From an uncultured Clostridiaceae bacterium (GTDB lineage: Bacteria; Bacillota; Clostridia; TANB77; CAG-508): a DNA stretch of 62,485 nt. The stretch spans positions 1 through 62,485 of the forward strand of contig CANRSN010000011.1 in NCBI GenBank assembly GCA_947642455.1, read 5' to 3'. Position numbers and translations under genes: made by a program. The number at the start of each line of letters is the position of its first letter. Position 1 is the first letter of the stretch. Positions 54,421 to 62,485 of the stretch are shown one piece after another. Below the pieces are notes generated by a model. The model searched no databases, had not been told where the DNA came from, and saw only the letters and a list, made by a program, of their open reading frames with translations.

Positions 54421-54761
54421 AGTAAATCTGTAAGCCGGGTTCTGTCGTGAATAGTCATTTATCTACTTTCTATATTACTATAGAACTTACAGCCACCAAA
54501 TTAGAAGATGACGAGCAGTCTTAGCCTTCTTTCTCGGTGTTGCTCCAGATGGGGTTTGCACATACACCTTATGTCACCATAAAGCAGGTGAGCTCTTACC
54601 TCGCCTTTTCACCCTTACCCAATTAATGGGCGGTTATTTTCTGTTGCACTTTCCTTAAGGTTTCCCTCACTGGACGTTATCCAGCATCATTACTCTGTGG
54701 AGCCCGGACTTTCCTCGTACGCAGTCTTTCGACAGTGCTATACGCGACTATTCAATTTACT
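54421..54761 (-). ncRNA. rnpB: RNase P RNA, class A
   Basis: About 341 nt, the catalytic RNA that trims tRNA 5' leaders. Ends pair as P1 (AGTAAAT / ATTTACT) and P2 (GAATAGTC / GACTATTC). Conserved stretches are present in order: GAGGAAAGTCCGGGCTCC, then GTGCAACAGAAA, GGGTAAGGGTGAAAAGGCG, GGTAAGAGCTCACC, CTGGAGCAACACC-type loop, and ACAGAACCCGGCTTACAG at the 3' end. The architecture is class A as in Clostridia rather than the Bacillus class B. The 3' boundary is set by P1; the promoter is described separately. Confidence 0.96.
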
Positions 54762-54769
54762 CTAGTATT

Positions 54770-54798
54770 ATTTTAATATACAATATGATAAAAGTCAA
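54770..54798 (-). promoter_or_regulatory. rnpB promoter
   Basis: On the minus strand: TTGACT (54793-54798), 17-bp spacer, TAAAAT (54770-54775), with the RNA starting about 8 bp downstream. Near-consensus sigma-A type. Confidence 0.85.
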
Positions 54799-54855
54799 GT
54801 ACAAGATTCTTTTTAAATTTCGGTATTTTTTTAATAGCAAACTTCAACAAGATTC

Positions 54856-55875
54856 TTATCTATTCTCATTAGTCTCTATATCTTCTATATTTTCCATAAG
54901 TTTTTTATACTTAATATAATATAACTGTTTATCCTTTTTATCTATTGAATTATTAAATTCCCCAAGTAACACATAAACCTTACTAAATTTATTTTGTTTC
55001 TCCATATTTTTTTCATTAGCATTATTTATAATATTAGAGAAATGTTCTTGAGCTTTAGTCACTTTAAGTTTTGCCTCATTCCAGTTATCTTGTTGAATAT
55101 AAGCATAAGAAGAAATTATATATGACTTCGCATATGACAAATTTATTTTTGTAGAGTCCTCAGTATAATGTTCTACATATCTTGGTATATATGAATATAA
55201 ATTTGCAAGCATTGCAGCAGTATTTACCTTATCTTCTTTTTGCACATTTACTATTAAATCATCAAGTTGACTACTAAAATTCAAAATATCTTCATTATTA
55301 ACATTTACAGTATGAAGATCCACAATCATACTAGACCATATAGAATATAAATTTTCAATTTCATTTTTAGTGGCTTCCCAATCCACAGCTTGGTTATTAT
55401 CTAAAATTCCACTTTCTTTCATTTCATATTGTATACCTGATGAATTAGTACTTGAGCCCTGAGTAGAACTTGAACTTGAGTTTCCTCCTGTTGTTCCACC
55501 TGATGAACTTCCTCCAGAGTCTGTACTACCACCGCCTTGACCTGAAGATCCACTTTCCCCTTGTCCTCCCTGTTCTGAAGACTGTGCAGATTCACTTCCT
55601 GATTTTTGTGTTCCAGACTTATTTTCTCCTTCTGATGATTCATTTCCTTGTTTTTCGTCTTTAAAATTTTTTTCTGCTAAAACATAATTAGTAAGTTTTA
55701 TATTATTTAATCCATTAATCACACTTATAAGTTTATTTTCCATAAACTTAATTTCCTCTCCCACTTTTTCTTTTGTTTTATCTTGTTCTCCACAAGCCGA
55801 TAAAGTAAAAATAAGAAATACACTAATTATAAGTATAGCGAAATACTTTATATATTCAAAAAATTTATTTTTCAT
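54856..55875 (-). CDS. Lipoprotein with a Ser/Gly-rich linker
   Basis: 339 residues. A signal peptide ends in the lipobox LSAC (Cys at about residue 28). After a short helical part (about 35-70), a low-complexity Ser/Gly/Gln linker runs from about 75 to 145, then a helical domain (about 150-335) with TPR-like segments (YAKSYIISSYAYIQQDNWNEA). It is tethered to the outer face of the membrane; function unknown. A 94-bp gap separates it from rnpB downstream. Confidence 0.8.
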   Translation of the reverse strand: MKNKFFEYIKYFAILIISVFLIFTLSACGEQDKTKEKVGEEIKFMENKLISVINGLNNIKLTNYVLAEKNFKDEKQGNESSEGENKSGTQKSGSESAQSSEQGGQGESGSSGQGGGSTDSGGSSSGGTTGGNSSSSSTQGSSTNSSGIQYEMKESGILDNNQAVDWEATKNEIENLYSIWSSMIVDLHTVNVNNEDILNFSSQLDDLIVNVQKEDKVNTAAMLANLYSYIPRYVEHYTEDSTKINLSYAKSYIISSYAYIQQDNWNEAKLKVTKAQEHFSNIINNANEKNMEKQNKFSKVYVLLGEFNNSIDKKDKQLYYIKYKKLMENIEDIETNENR

Positions 55876-56081
55876 TTTTTATCATTATCCTTTCTTAATG
55901 CAAAAATTGTAATTATTTTTCGTAACAAATTAGAAATATTATATTGTTTGCTGTGTTACTAATATTTATCTCTAAACTTTTTTCATCAATATATATTATC
56001 TTATAATATTTGAATTTTATTCCTAGTATAGATATAAAAAAATTTTTTATACTATTATTAAATGAAAGGATGATATTTTTT

Positions 56082-56420
56082 ATGTATACTTCTGTTAAAT
56101 TATATAGTAATAAAGAAAATGAAATTTTTAATTTTTTAAATAGTTTCTACAATTTAGACAAAAATATTCACAAAGACAAAACTTTGACTAATAATACTAA
56201 CAAAAATAGTGGTAAAACTATAAAAAATTCAGATTTAGAATGGGAAAACATCTATCAAAATCCTATTGAAATAGTTGATATAATAGGAACTTTTATTGAA
56301 AATAATGATAAATATAAAATTAATATGTGGATTTGTATGGATGATGACATATATATAAATGTAACTGATCAAAATGCAGATGAATTAATTAGATATTTAT
56401 ATGAGAGATTTCCATATTAA
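56082..56420 (+). CDS. Hypothetical protein (112 residues)
   Basis: Starts MYTSVKLYSNKENEIFNFLN from ATG at 56082, with AAAGGATGAT upstream; a longer in-frame extension to 56010 lacks a ribosome binding site. The protein is soluble and acidic, rich in Asn and Ile, ending DELIRYLYERFPY. No known domain. The stop codon lies in the left half of a 13-bp perfect hairpin. It is convergent with dtd. Confidence 0.6.
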   Translation: MYTSVKLYSNKENEIFNFLNSFYNLDKNIHKDKTLTNNTNKNSGKTIKNSDLEWENIYQNPIEIVDIIGTFIENNDKYKINMWICMDDDIYINVTDQNADELIRYLYERFPY

Positions 56421-56435
56421 TCATATGGAAATCTC
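56405..56435. terminator. Hairpin between convergent genes
   Basis: GAGATTTCCATAT / ATATGGAAATCTC, perfect 13-bp stem, 5-nt loop. It covers the end of the plus-strand gene and lies 40 bp from the dtd stop. No clear T-tract follows, so termination is likely but not certain. Confidence 0.5.
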
Positions 56436-56473
56436 ATAGTATAAATAAAATTTTGTTTTTGATATTGTATAAT

Positions 56474-56911
56474 TTATTTTTCTAAAATAATAGTAACTGG
56501 ACCATCATTTAAAAGTTCTACTTTCATATCTGCTCCAAAAATACCATGCTTAGTTTTCAATCCTTCTTTTTGACATTGATTAATAAAATACTCATATAAT
56601 TCATTTGCCAACTCAGGCTTAGCAGCTCCTATAAAACTTGGTCTATTACCACCTGTACAGTCTGCATATAGAGTAAATTGTGAAACTATTAATAGCTCAC
56701 CATTAATATCTTTTACAGATAAATTCATTTTATCATTTTCGTCTGTAAAGATTCTAAGTTTTACTAACTTTTGCACCAAATAGTCTGCTATTTCTTTTGT
56801 GTCTGTTGGCGCTACACCTAAAAGTACAAGAAAACCTCTCTCGATTTGACCTGTTATATTATTGTCTACAGTTACTTTTGCATTTTTAACTCTTTGTACT
56901 ACTAATTTCAT
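56474..56911 (-). CDS. dtd: D-aminoacyl-tRNA deacylase
   Basis: 145 residues. Removes D-amino acids and glycine mischarged onto tRNA. Hallmarks: [13 protein letters not shown] start, the SQFTLYAD motif at about residue 78, and the Gly-cisPro type [10 protein letters not shown] end. Length is typical. It is 60 bp after gpsA in the same orientation. Confidence 0.95.
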   Translation of the reverse strand: MKLVVQRVKNAKVTVDNNITGQIERGFLVLLGVAPTDTKEIADYLVQKLVKLRIFTDENDKMNLSVKDINGELLIVSQFTLYADCTGGNRPSFIGAAKPELANELYEYFINQCQKEGLKTKHGIFGADMKVELLNDGPVTIILEK

Positions 56912-56971
56912 TTTGTATATCCTTTCTTCTAAAAATAAATATCCCTAACATCTCTCTAAACTGTTACAATT

Positions 56972-57961
56972 TTAAATATCTTCTGACTTTTTATCTCTAG
57001 TCATAAGCATATTAACTGCCTCAGCTGGCTTAAGGTTATTGTATAGCATATTGTATACAGCACTTATAATTGGAACCTCTACATCAGATTTCTTTGAAAG
57101 TTCATATGCAACCTCAATATTGTCTACACCTTCTATAACCATACCAATTTCTTTCCTTGCTTCTTCTAAAGATTTACCTTGACCTATAAGCATACCTGCT
57201 CTTCTATTTCTACTATGTTCACTTAAACATGTAACAACTAAATCTCCTAAACCTGTTAGTCCATAAAAAGTTTGCTTTTTTCCGCCAAGTGCAACACCTA
57301 ATTTTGATATTTCTGTCATTCCTCTAGTAATTAAAGCTGCAAAAGTATTGTCACCCAAACCAATTCCTGCTGCTACACCTGCACAAAATGCAATTATATT
57401 TTTTAAAGCTCCTCCAAGTTCAATTCCTTTCATATCTTCTGATGTATATACTCTTAAATTTTCACTCATGAAAATATCTTGCAATTCTTGTGCTATTTTC
57501 ATGTTTTCTGAGGAAATTACCATTAAAGTAGGTATTCCTTTTGATACTTCTTCTGCATGACTAGGACCTGAAAGAACTGCTAAATTCACATTTGGCATTT
57601 CTTGTTTTAAAACTTCATCTAATGTACATAATGTGTCTTTTTCAAATCCTTTTGTACATATTATAACTGTTTGATTTGTTACATACTGTTTATATTCTTT
57701 TACTGTATTTCTAGTAAATTTTGAAGGAGTTACATGTAAAATATATTCGCTTCCTTTTATCGCTTCTTCATATGATGTTGTACAATATATTCCATCTGGT
57801 ATAGTAACTTCTGATAAAAATTTACACTTTTTTTCTTTATTTATTAAGTTTGCTTCTTCTTCTTCAAAAGACCATATTTTAATCTCATTTCCTAATTTTG
57901 CTAAATGGATTGCTAGAGCAACTCCCCAACTCCCACTACCTATAATTGAAATTTTCTTCAC
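56972..57961 (-). CDS. gpsA: Glycerol-3-phosphate dehydrogenase [NAD(P)+]
   Basis: About 329 residues. Makes sn-glycerol-3-phosphate for phospholipid synthesis. The dinucleotide fold is at the start (ISIIGSGSWGVALAIHLAK). Family motifs: LSGPSHAEEV, GGALKNIIAFCAGVAAG with the catalytic Lys, and YGLTGLGDLVVTC. I prefer GTG at 57961 (6 nt after AAAGGATGA, giving MKKISIIG); an ATG at 57970 abuts the ribosome binding site. It lies downstream of plsY, and the coreless repeat R10 lies between them. Confidence 0.95.
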   Translation of the reverse strand: MKKISIIGSGSWGVALAIHLAKLGNEIKIWSFEEEEANLINKEKKCKFLSEVTIPDGIYCTTSYEEAIKGSEYILHVTPSKFTRNTVKEYKQYVTNQTVIICTKGFEKDTLCTLDEVLKQEMPNVNLAVLSGPSHAEEVSKGIPTLMVISSENMKIAQELQDIFMSENLRVYTSEDMKGIELGGALKNIIAFCAGVAAGIGLGDNTFAALITRGMTEISKLGVALGGKKQTFYGLTGLGDLVVTCLSEHSRNRRAGMLIGQGKSLEEARKEIGMVIEGVDNIEVAYELSKKSDVEVPIISAVYNMLYNNLKPAEAVNMLMTRDKKSEDI

Positions 57962-58057
57962 TTTTTTCATCCTTTCTACATATATTACTATTATAATATT
58001 TCATACACTATTACTTTTTTAATATATTTTTCTATAACACTGTTTAACTATTACATT

Positions 58058-58119
58058 GTTACAATTCACATTTTATAAAATTATATTACCTAAATAGAAA
58101 TTAGGCTGTGAATTGTAAC
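58058..58119 (+). repeat. Coreless short element R10
   Basis: About 62 bp: GTTACAATTCAC, a beta-type segment (TTTTATAAAATTATATT), then ACCTAAATAGAAATTAGG (alpha complement) and the end. ATTACATT flanks both sides (58050-58057 and 58120-58127), a likely 8-bp target duplication. Orientation is beta to alpha, opposite to R8. Confidence 0.85.
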
Positions 58120-58155
58120 ATTACATTAAACTTTCAAATATTTTAGATATAAATA

Positions 58156-58806
58156 TTATTTTATTTTCTTAAAATCCAATTTGTTCTCTGTTCCATTTAA
58201 AAGTCTTTTTACATTAGTTCTATGATTATATACCACAATTATTGCCAATATAATTCCATAAATAATATAACTACCTTCTTTTACTAAGTAAGCACTCTCT
58301 TGAGTAGGAGGCATAAAAATAAGTAAAACTGGAAATAATATTGCAGCTGCAATAGAACCTAGAGAAACCATTCTTGTTAATACTATTAAAACTAATGCAA
58401 ATACTAAACAAATAAGTCCTATATTCCAATTAGTTATTAGTAATACACCTAAAGCTGTTGCTACACCCTTTCCTCCTTTAAACTTGAAAAATACAGGGAA
58501 TGTATGACCTACAATAACTGCAATTCCTGCCAATTGAACTAATAAAGCATTATCTATAATTTCATTAAAAATTAACCCTGCTACATAAGCAACTAAAATT
58601 GCAACAACACCTTTTAGTGCATCACATAGCAATGTTAATGCTCCTGCTTTTTTTCCAACTGTTCTTAATACATTTGTAGAACCAGCATTTCCACTTCCCT
58701 TTTCTCTTACATCAAATCCAGCCATTTTTTTACTTATAATTACTGAAAAACTTATACTTCCTATTAAATATGCTAAAACTGTTACAATAATATAAACTAC
58801 TATCAT
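58156..58806 (-). CDS. plsY: Glycerol-3-phosphate acyltransferase PlsY
   Basis: 216 residues. Transfers an acyl group from acyl phosphate to glycerol-3-phosphate, the first step in phosphatidic acid synthesis. A membrane protein with five or more helices and the three family motifs: GSGNAGSTNVLR at about residue 37, VGHTFPVFFKFKGGKGVAT at about 100, and a C-terminal HRTNVKRLLNGTE. Its usual partner, gpsA, is the next gene. Confidence 0.95.
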   Translation of the reverse strand: MIVVYIIVTVLAYLIGSISFSVIISKKMAGFDVREKGSGNAGSTNVLRTVGKKAGALTLLCDALKGVVAILVAYVAGLIFNEIIDNALLVQLAGIAVIVGHTFPVFFKFKGGKGVATALGVLLITNWNIGLICLVFALVLIVLTRMVSLGSIAAAILFPVLLIFMPPTQESAYLVKEGSYIIYGIILAIIVVYNHRTNVKRLLNGTENKLDFKKIK

Positions 58807-58849
58807 TTAAAATTCATCCTTTCATTTAGGGAAATATGTTTAAAATAAA

Positions 58850-60169
58850 TTAATCTCCCTTTTTTTCTCTAACAATCATTCTTACAGGTGTTCCAGTAAG
58901 CCCAAACTCTTTTCTAATTTGATTTATTAAATATCTTTCATATGAAAAATGAAATAATTTTTTATCATTTACAAATACAACAAATGTTGGTGGTTTTGTA
59001 GATGCTTGTGTCATATAAAATATTTTTAGTCTTTTTCCCTTGTCTGTTGGTGGTTGTACTATTGCTATAGCCTCATTTAATACTTGGTTTAAAACTGCTG
59101 TTGATACTCTCATTGCATTCTGATTAGCAACCATATTTATCATTTCAAACAATTTTTGAACCCTTTGACCTGTTTTTGCAGATATAAATATTATTGGTGC
59201 ATATGATAAATATGAAAGTTTATCATATACTTGTTTTTTATATTTTTCTGTTGTATTTGTATCCTTTTCATATTCATCCCATTTATTTATTACTATTATT
59301 ATACCTTTTCCTGCTTCATGAGCTTCTCCTGCAATTTTGGTGTCTTGTTCTGTAACACCTTCATTTGCATCTATCATAAGTAAACAAACATCTGCCCTTT
59401 CTACTGCTAAAAGACTTCTCATTACACTATATTTTTCTATTTTTTCATCAACTTTACTTTTCCTTCTAATTCCAGCTGTATCTATAAATACATATTTACC
59501 AAACTCATTTTCAAATTCTGAGTCTATTGCATCTCTAGTAGTTCCTGCTATATCACTAACAATTACTCTATTTTCTCCTAATATTTTATTTACCAAAGAT
59601 GATTTTCCTACATTTGGCTTTCCTATTATTGCTACTTTTATAACATCTGCCTCTTCATTTTCAGATTCTTGAGGTAAATCATCATAAATTGCATCAAGTA
59701 CATCACCTATTCCTATTGCATTTACTGAAGATACTGGATATGGTTCTCCCAAACCTAAGTTATAAAATTCGTATATATCATCTGAAGTTTTTCCAAAGTT
59801 ATCTGCCTTATTGCAAACTAAGATTACTGGTTTTCGAGATTTTTTTATCATTAATGCTATGTCTTTGTCTTCTGCTGTTACTCCTTGTTTTATATCTGTT
59901 ATAAATAGAATTACATCTGCTACATTTATTGCAATATTGGCTTGTTCTCTCATTTGAGATAATATAATATCCTCTGATTCTGGCTCTATTCCTCCTGTAT
60001 CTATTAGATTAAATTCTTTTCCCTTCCATGTTGCCTCTGCATATACTCTGTCTCTAGTAACCCCTGGTTCATCTTGTACTATTGATATTCTTTTTCCAAC
60101 TATATAATTGAAAAATGTTGATTTTCCTACATTTGGTCTTCCTATTATTGCTACTGTTGGTTTTGACAT
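58850..60169 (-). CDS. der: Ribosome assembly GTPase Der (EngA)
   Basis: 439 residues. Two GTPase domains in tandem, each with its own motifs: GRPNVGKSTFF and DTGGIEPES, then NKAD in the first; GKPNVGKSSLV, DTAGIRRKS and NKWD in the second. A C-terminal KH-like domain follows. Required for 50S subunit maturation. The gene order der-plsY-gpsA is common in Clostridia and Bacilli. Confidence 0.97.
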   Translation of the reverse strand: MSKPTVAIIGRPNVGKSTFFNYIVGKRISIVQDEPGVTRDRVYAEATWKGKEFNLIDTGGIEPESEDIILSQMREQANIAINVADVILFITDIKQGVTAEDKDIALMIKKSRKPVILVCNKADNFGKTSDDIYEFYNLGLGEPYPVSSVNAIGIGDVLDAIYDDLPQESENEEADVIKVAIIGKPNVGKSSLVNKILGENRVIVSDIAGTTRDAIDSEFENEFGKYVFIDTAGIRRKSKVDEKIEKYSVMRSLLAVERADVCLLMIDANEGVTEQDTKIAGEAHEAGKGIIIVINKWDEYEKDTNTTEKYKKQVYDKLSYLSYAPIIFISAKTGQRVQKLFEMINMVANQNAMRVSTAVLNQVLNEAIAIVQPPTDKGKRLKIFYMTQASTKPPTFVVFVNDKKLFHFSYERYLINQIRKEFGLTGTPVRMIVREKKGD

Positions 60170-60261
60170 TTTTTACATTCCTTTCTCTTTTTTTCTTATT
60201 TTATAACATTTTATGTAATAGTTCAATACTTTCTTATTTTAAGTTTCGATATTTTTTGAAA

Positions 60262-60346
60262 TATCAAATTTTAGGCAATATTAAAAATTTACACAGAATA
60301 TTAATATTTATTTTTGAAAAGTTCTGCACAAGTTATAAATTGTGCA
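60262..60346 (+). repeat. Half-element remnant at the 3' end of a membrane-protein gene
   Basis: TTTTAGGCAATATTA resembles an inner arm, then ATTAATATTTATTTTTGAAAAG followed by TTCTGCACAAG matches the arm and core start of R2 (reverse complement) with few differences. The rest is missing. The last codons of the adjacent membrane protein (AELFKNKY and stop) are read from this remnant. Confidence 0.55.
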
Positions 60347-62011
60347 AACAGTATTAATAGTATTGTAAAACCTATAAAAGACACTACCATACTTATTTTC
60401 ATAACTAAAGTTCCTGTATATTTCACAACAACTTTTCCCTGTGCAAATTCTGGAATAGTAATACTTACAAAACCATTATCTGACTCAAACACTTCTAATT
60501 TTACTCTATCATCATTTTGAAGATATACATTATAACCTAAATAATAAATATATGGCAACTCCAAAGTAGTATTTTCTAAAGTATAATCTATTTCAAACTC
60601 CATATTTGTATTATTTTTATACTCATTACTTATTTGAGTATTCCCATGCAAAATATGTACTGTATTATCTCTATTTTCTATATAACTTCTATTTTCAAAA
60701 GCTTTACATGGCAGATATTCAAAACTTGCCATTCCAGCATGTACCCTACCTGTATCCTTAGAAACACTTACTGCTGGCCATAAAACATTTTCATCAAAAT
60801 TTGGAAGATAGTGTACCTTATCTATTAATACAAAAGTTAAAATAACCAGTATTAATGTTAATATTGATATATCATAAATTTTTAATTTTTTAACTAAAAT
60901 TCCAAAATTTATAGCTACCACAAAAGCAAAGAAAAAACCTGAAAATTCTAGTAATCTAAAAGTAAATTGTATCATTTTTAAAATAGATGGCATATATTCA
61001 AATGGAAATATTTTTAAAGTCATTATTGTACATAGAACTCCTGAAATTAGCATAAATATATATAATTTAAAATATCTTTTCTTTTTTACTTTTTTTATTG
61101 CAAATGGAGTTAGTATTAGCCCTATTAATGTAACAATTCCCATTTCATATACCATACCACCATCATTTGAAGAATAAAGTAATTCATGTATACTTAGTTT
61201 AAAGGCTTTTAATACTTCTGTTCTTTCCATTCTTCCTGACTTGAATACTTCATAGTCTGCTGACATTTCATGTTCCAATAATGGTGCCCAAAAAAAGCTA
61301 GTTATTACTATTATAAAAATTAAGTTTACTACTAATTTTTTTAATATATCTTTATTTTTTAACTTTTTTATATTTATTAATGTATATACAAATGCAAAAA
61401 TTGCTGTATACATAGTTACAATTGTATGTGTTAAAATTAACCCTATTGCTCCTAATGCTAGAATGTATTGAAATTTGCTTTTCTTTTCAAAAATATTATA
61501 TAATCCGCAAAAAGATTAATGGTATAAACATAAAAGATGTAAGCTCTGCCAGTGCATTACGTATGTACATATCTGTTATTCTATATGGAAGAAGTATATA
61601 TAACATTGCTGCCAATATTGCTACATTATTCTTTCTTGTAACACTTTTTACAAATTTATACATAAAAAAGCCTGATAAAAATACTACTACAAACATAAAC
61701 ACTTTTATGCAATTTGTAAAACTCATTCCTAGTATTCTAAAAATTAGTGGCACAAATGCTGTAGCTGGACTATAAAATATATTCCAACTATATCCAAAAC
61801 CATTGCAAAACTTAGACATTATTACAGGAAATACTTGTCCTTCTTTTATTGATTGCTGTGTTCCCATTAACCTACATATATGTTGTATTCCATCATCATA
61901 GGTCATATCTATATCTTTATTTAACAATGGCATACATATTACTATTGATGCTAAAAGTATAAATATTATTGCTAAATTTCTTTGACTAATTTTCTCTAAT
62001 ATTTTTGACAT
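60301..62011 (-). pseudogene. Large membrane protein (PTPS-related family) with a frameshift
   Basis: The N-terminal part (ATG at 62011, MSKILEKISQRNLAIIF) is open to 61496. The frame shifts by one base at a T-run near 61502-61507, after IPLIF, and continues (CGLYNIFEKKSKF) to 60301. Joined, it gives about 570 residues: about ten membrane helices, then a C-terminal extracytoplasmic domain (about 390-540) and a last helix. It resembles membrane proteins of the 6-pyruvoyl-tetrahydropterin synthase-related domain group, large envelope proteins of unknown role. The C-terminal domain is like that of the next gene. A homopolymer error in the read is possible. Confidence 0.7.
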
Positions 62012-62485
62012 TCTTCATCATTCCTTTAAAAAAGCCTAATTGCTTTTTATTAAATGCTTTTTGGGTATATAAATATACAAAAAATGCTATAATTGAAAAT
62101 ATTGATATTATGTACGAAATTTTTGTAATTAATGTTCCTGTATATTCTACCTCTATTGTTCCTATTTCTATATCCTGTGGGATTTTAACTGATAAATAAC
62201 CATTTTCTGATTCTTCTGGTTTTAACTTTGTTTTACCATTAAGTATGATATCATATCCAGGATAAAAAATATATGGAAACTCTATTATTGTATTTTCACT
62301 TACATTATTTATATTTGCTGTTAATTTTAAATTATTCTTTTCTTCATTACTAATTTGTGCATTACCTTGTAATATATATATTCTATCTTCTCTTTCTTTC
62401 ATATATGTATTTTGTAGTATAAGTGCCTTATATGGTAGGTATTCCCTATTTATTTGCATATGACTAATTTTTTTATTTTCTATTA
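61986..62485 (-). CDS. Tandem paralogue of the membrane protein, 3' end only
   Basis: The frame is open to the right edge of the window, so this is the C-terminal part (about 165 residues). It repeats the pattern of the neighbour: YLPYKA, then YILQGNAQISNEEKNNLKL, IEFPYIFYPGYDIILNG, SENGYLSVKIP, VEYTGTLITKISYI and a final helix. The 26-bp overlap with the downstream gene shows a coupled pair. The start is outside the window. Confidence 0.75.
   Translation of the reverse strand, partial: IENKKISHMQINREYLPYKALILQNTYMKEREDRIYILQGNAQISNEEKNNLKLTANINNVSENTIIEFPYIFYPGYDIILNGKTKLKPEESENGYLSVKIPQDIEIGTIEVEYTGTLITKISYIISIFSIIAFFVYLYTQKAFNKKQLGFFKGMMKNVKNIREN

Noticed and set aside
55922-55960. Further copy of the short palindromic element
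   Set aside because: Only short matches (AATATTATATTG and GTAAC/GTTAC ends) are seen, which could be chance in AT-rich DNA.

Overview
The window looks like chromosomal DNA from an AT-rich, endospore-forming anaerobe of the Bacillota, most likely class Clostridia. Supporting signs are the AT-rich codon use, dipicolinate synthase subunit B, a GerQ-like coat protein next to a SleB/CwlJ cortex hydrolase gene, a class A RNase P RNA, an acetate kinase/phosphotransacetylase cluster, and zinc-type L31. I cannot name a genus. Nearly all genes lie on the minus strand; the plus-strand genes are a small LysM protein (46.7 kb), a guaD/pseudouridine synthase/Cys-rich trio (52.6-54.3 kb) and one small unknown (56.1 kb).

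Layout: 0-2.2 kb is decayed or accessory DNA (recombinase fragment, an ORF of richer base composition, a broken peroxiredoxin). 2.3-7.4 kb holds a flippase, glmM and a capsule-type phosphoregulatory trio (CpsC, CpsD kinase, CpsB phosphatase). 7.7-13.9 kb is housekeeping (hisS, an MBL hydrolase, relA/spoT, recJ). 14-24 kb carries a membrane metallopeptidase, a DUF4143 ATPase, ylbF, a glycosyltransferase, mutS, miaB and rpmE. 24.4-31.6 kb is a MoxR-DUF58-VWA-VWA-TPR operon followed by a sortase-anchored Ig-like surface protein. 32-43 kb has a 2258-residue secreted CAP/Big2/leucine-rich/dockerin protein, a UPF0182 membrane protein and ftsY. 43.6-52.3 kb has dpaB, two glycosyltransferases, a YneA-like LysM gene with an apparent SOS promoter, two tandem ackA genes with pta, and spore genes. 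52.6-62.5 kb has guaD, an RluA-type synthase, an 11-cysteine peptide, rnpB, a lipoprotein, dtd, gpsA, plsY, der and two tandem large membrane proteins.

The most unusual content is a family of long palindromic elements, with eight core-bearing copies, two coreless copies and several remnants, placed between genes and mostly just downstream of minus-strand stop codons. Each full copy has AT-rich inverted arms around a GC-rich core of about 50-65 bp. The core is nearly identical between copies while the arms differ, and both arms of a copy change together so that base pairing is kept. The core orientation can flip relative to the outer arms. Two copies are flanked by 9-10 bp direct repeats. Three other short repeat families also occur.

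Several genes carry one-base frameshifts (peroxiredoxin, the cortex hydrolase, a large membrane protein, a small unknown). These could be true pseudogenes or homopolymer errors in the assembly.
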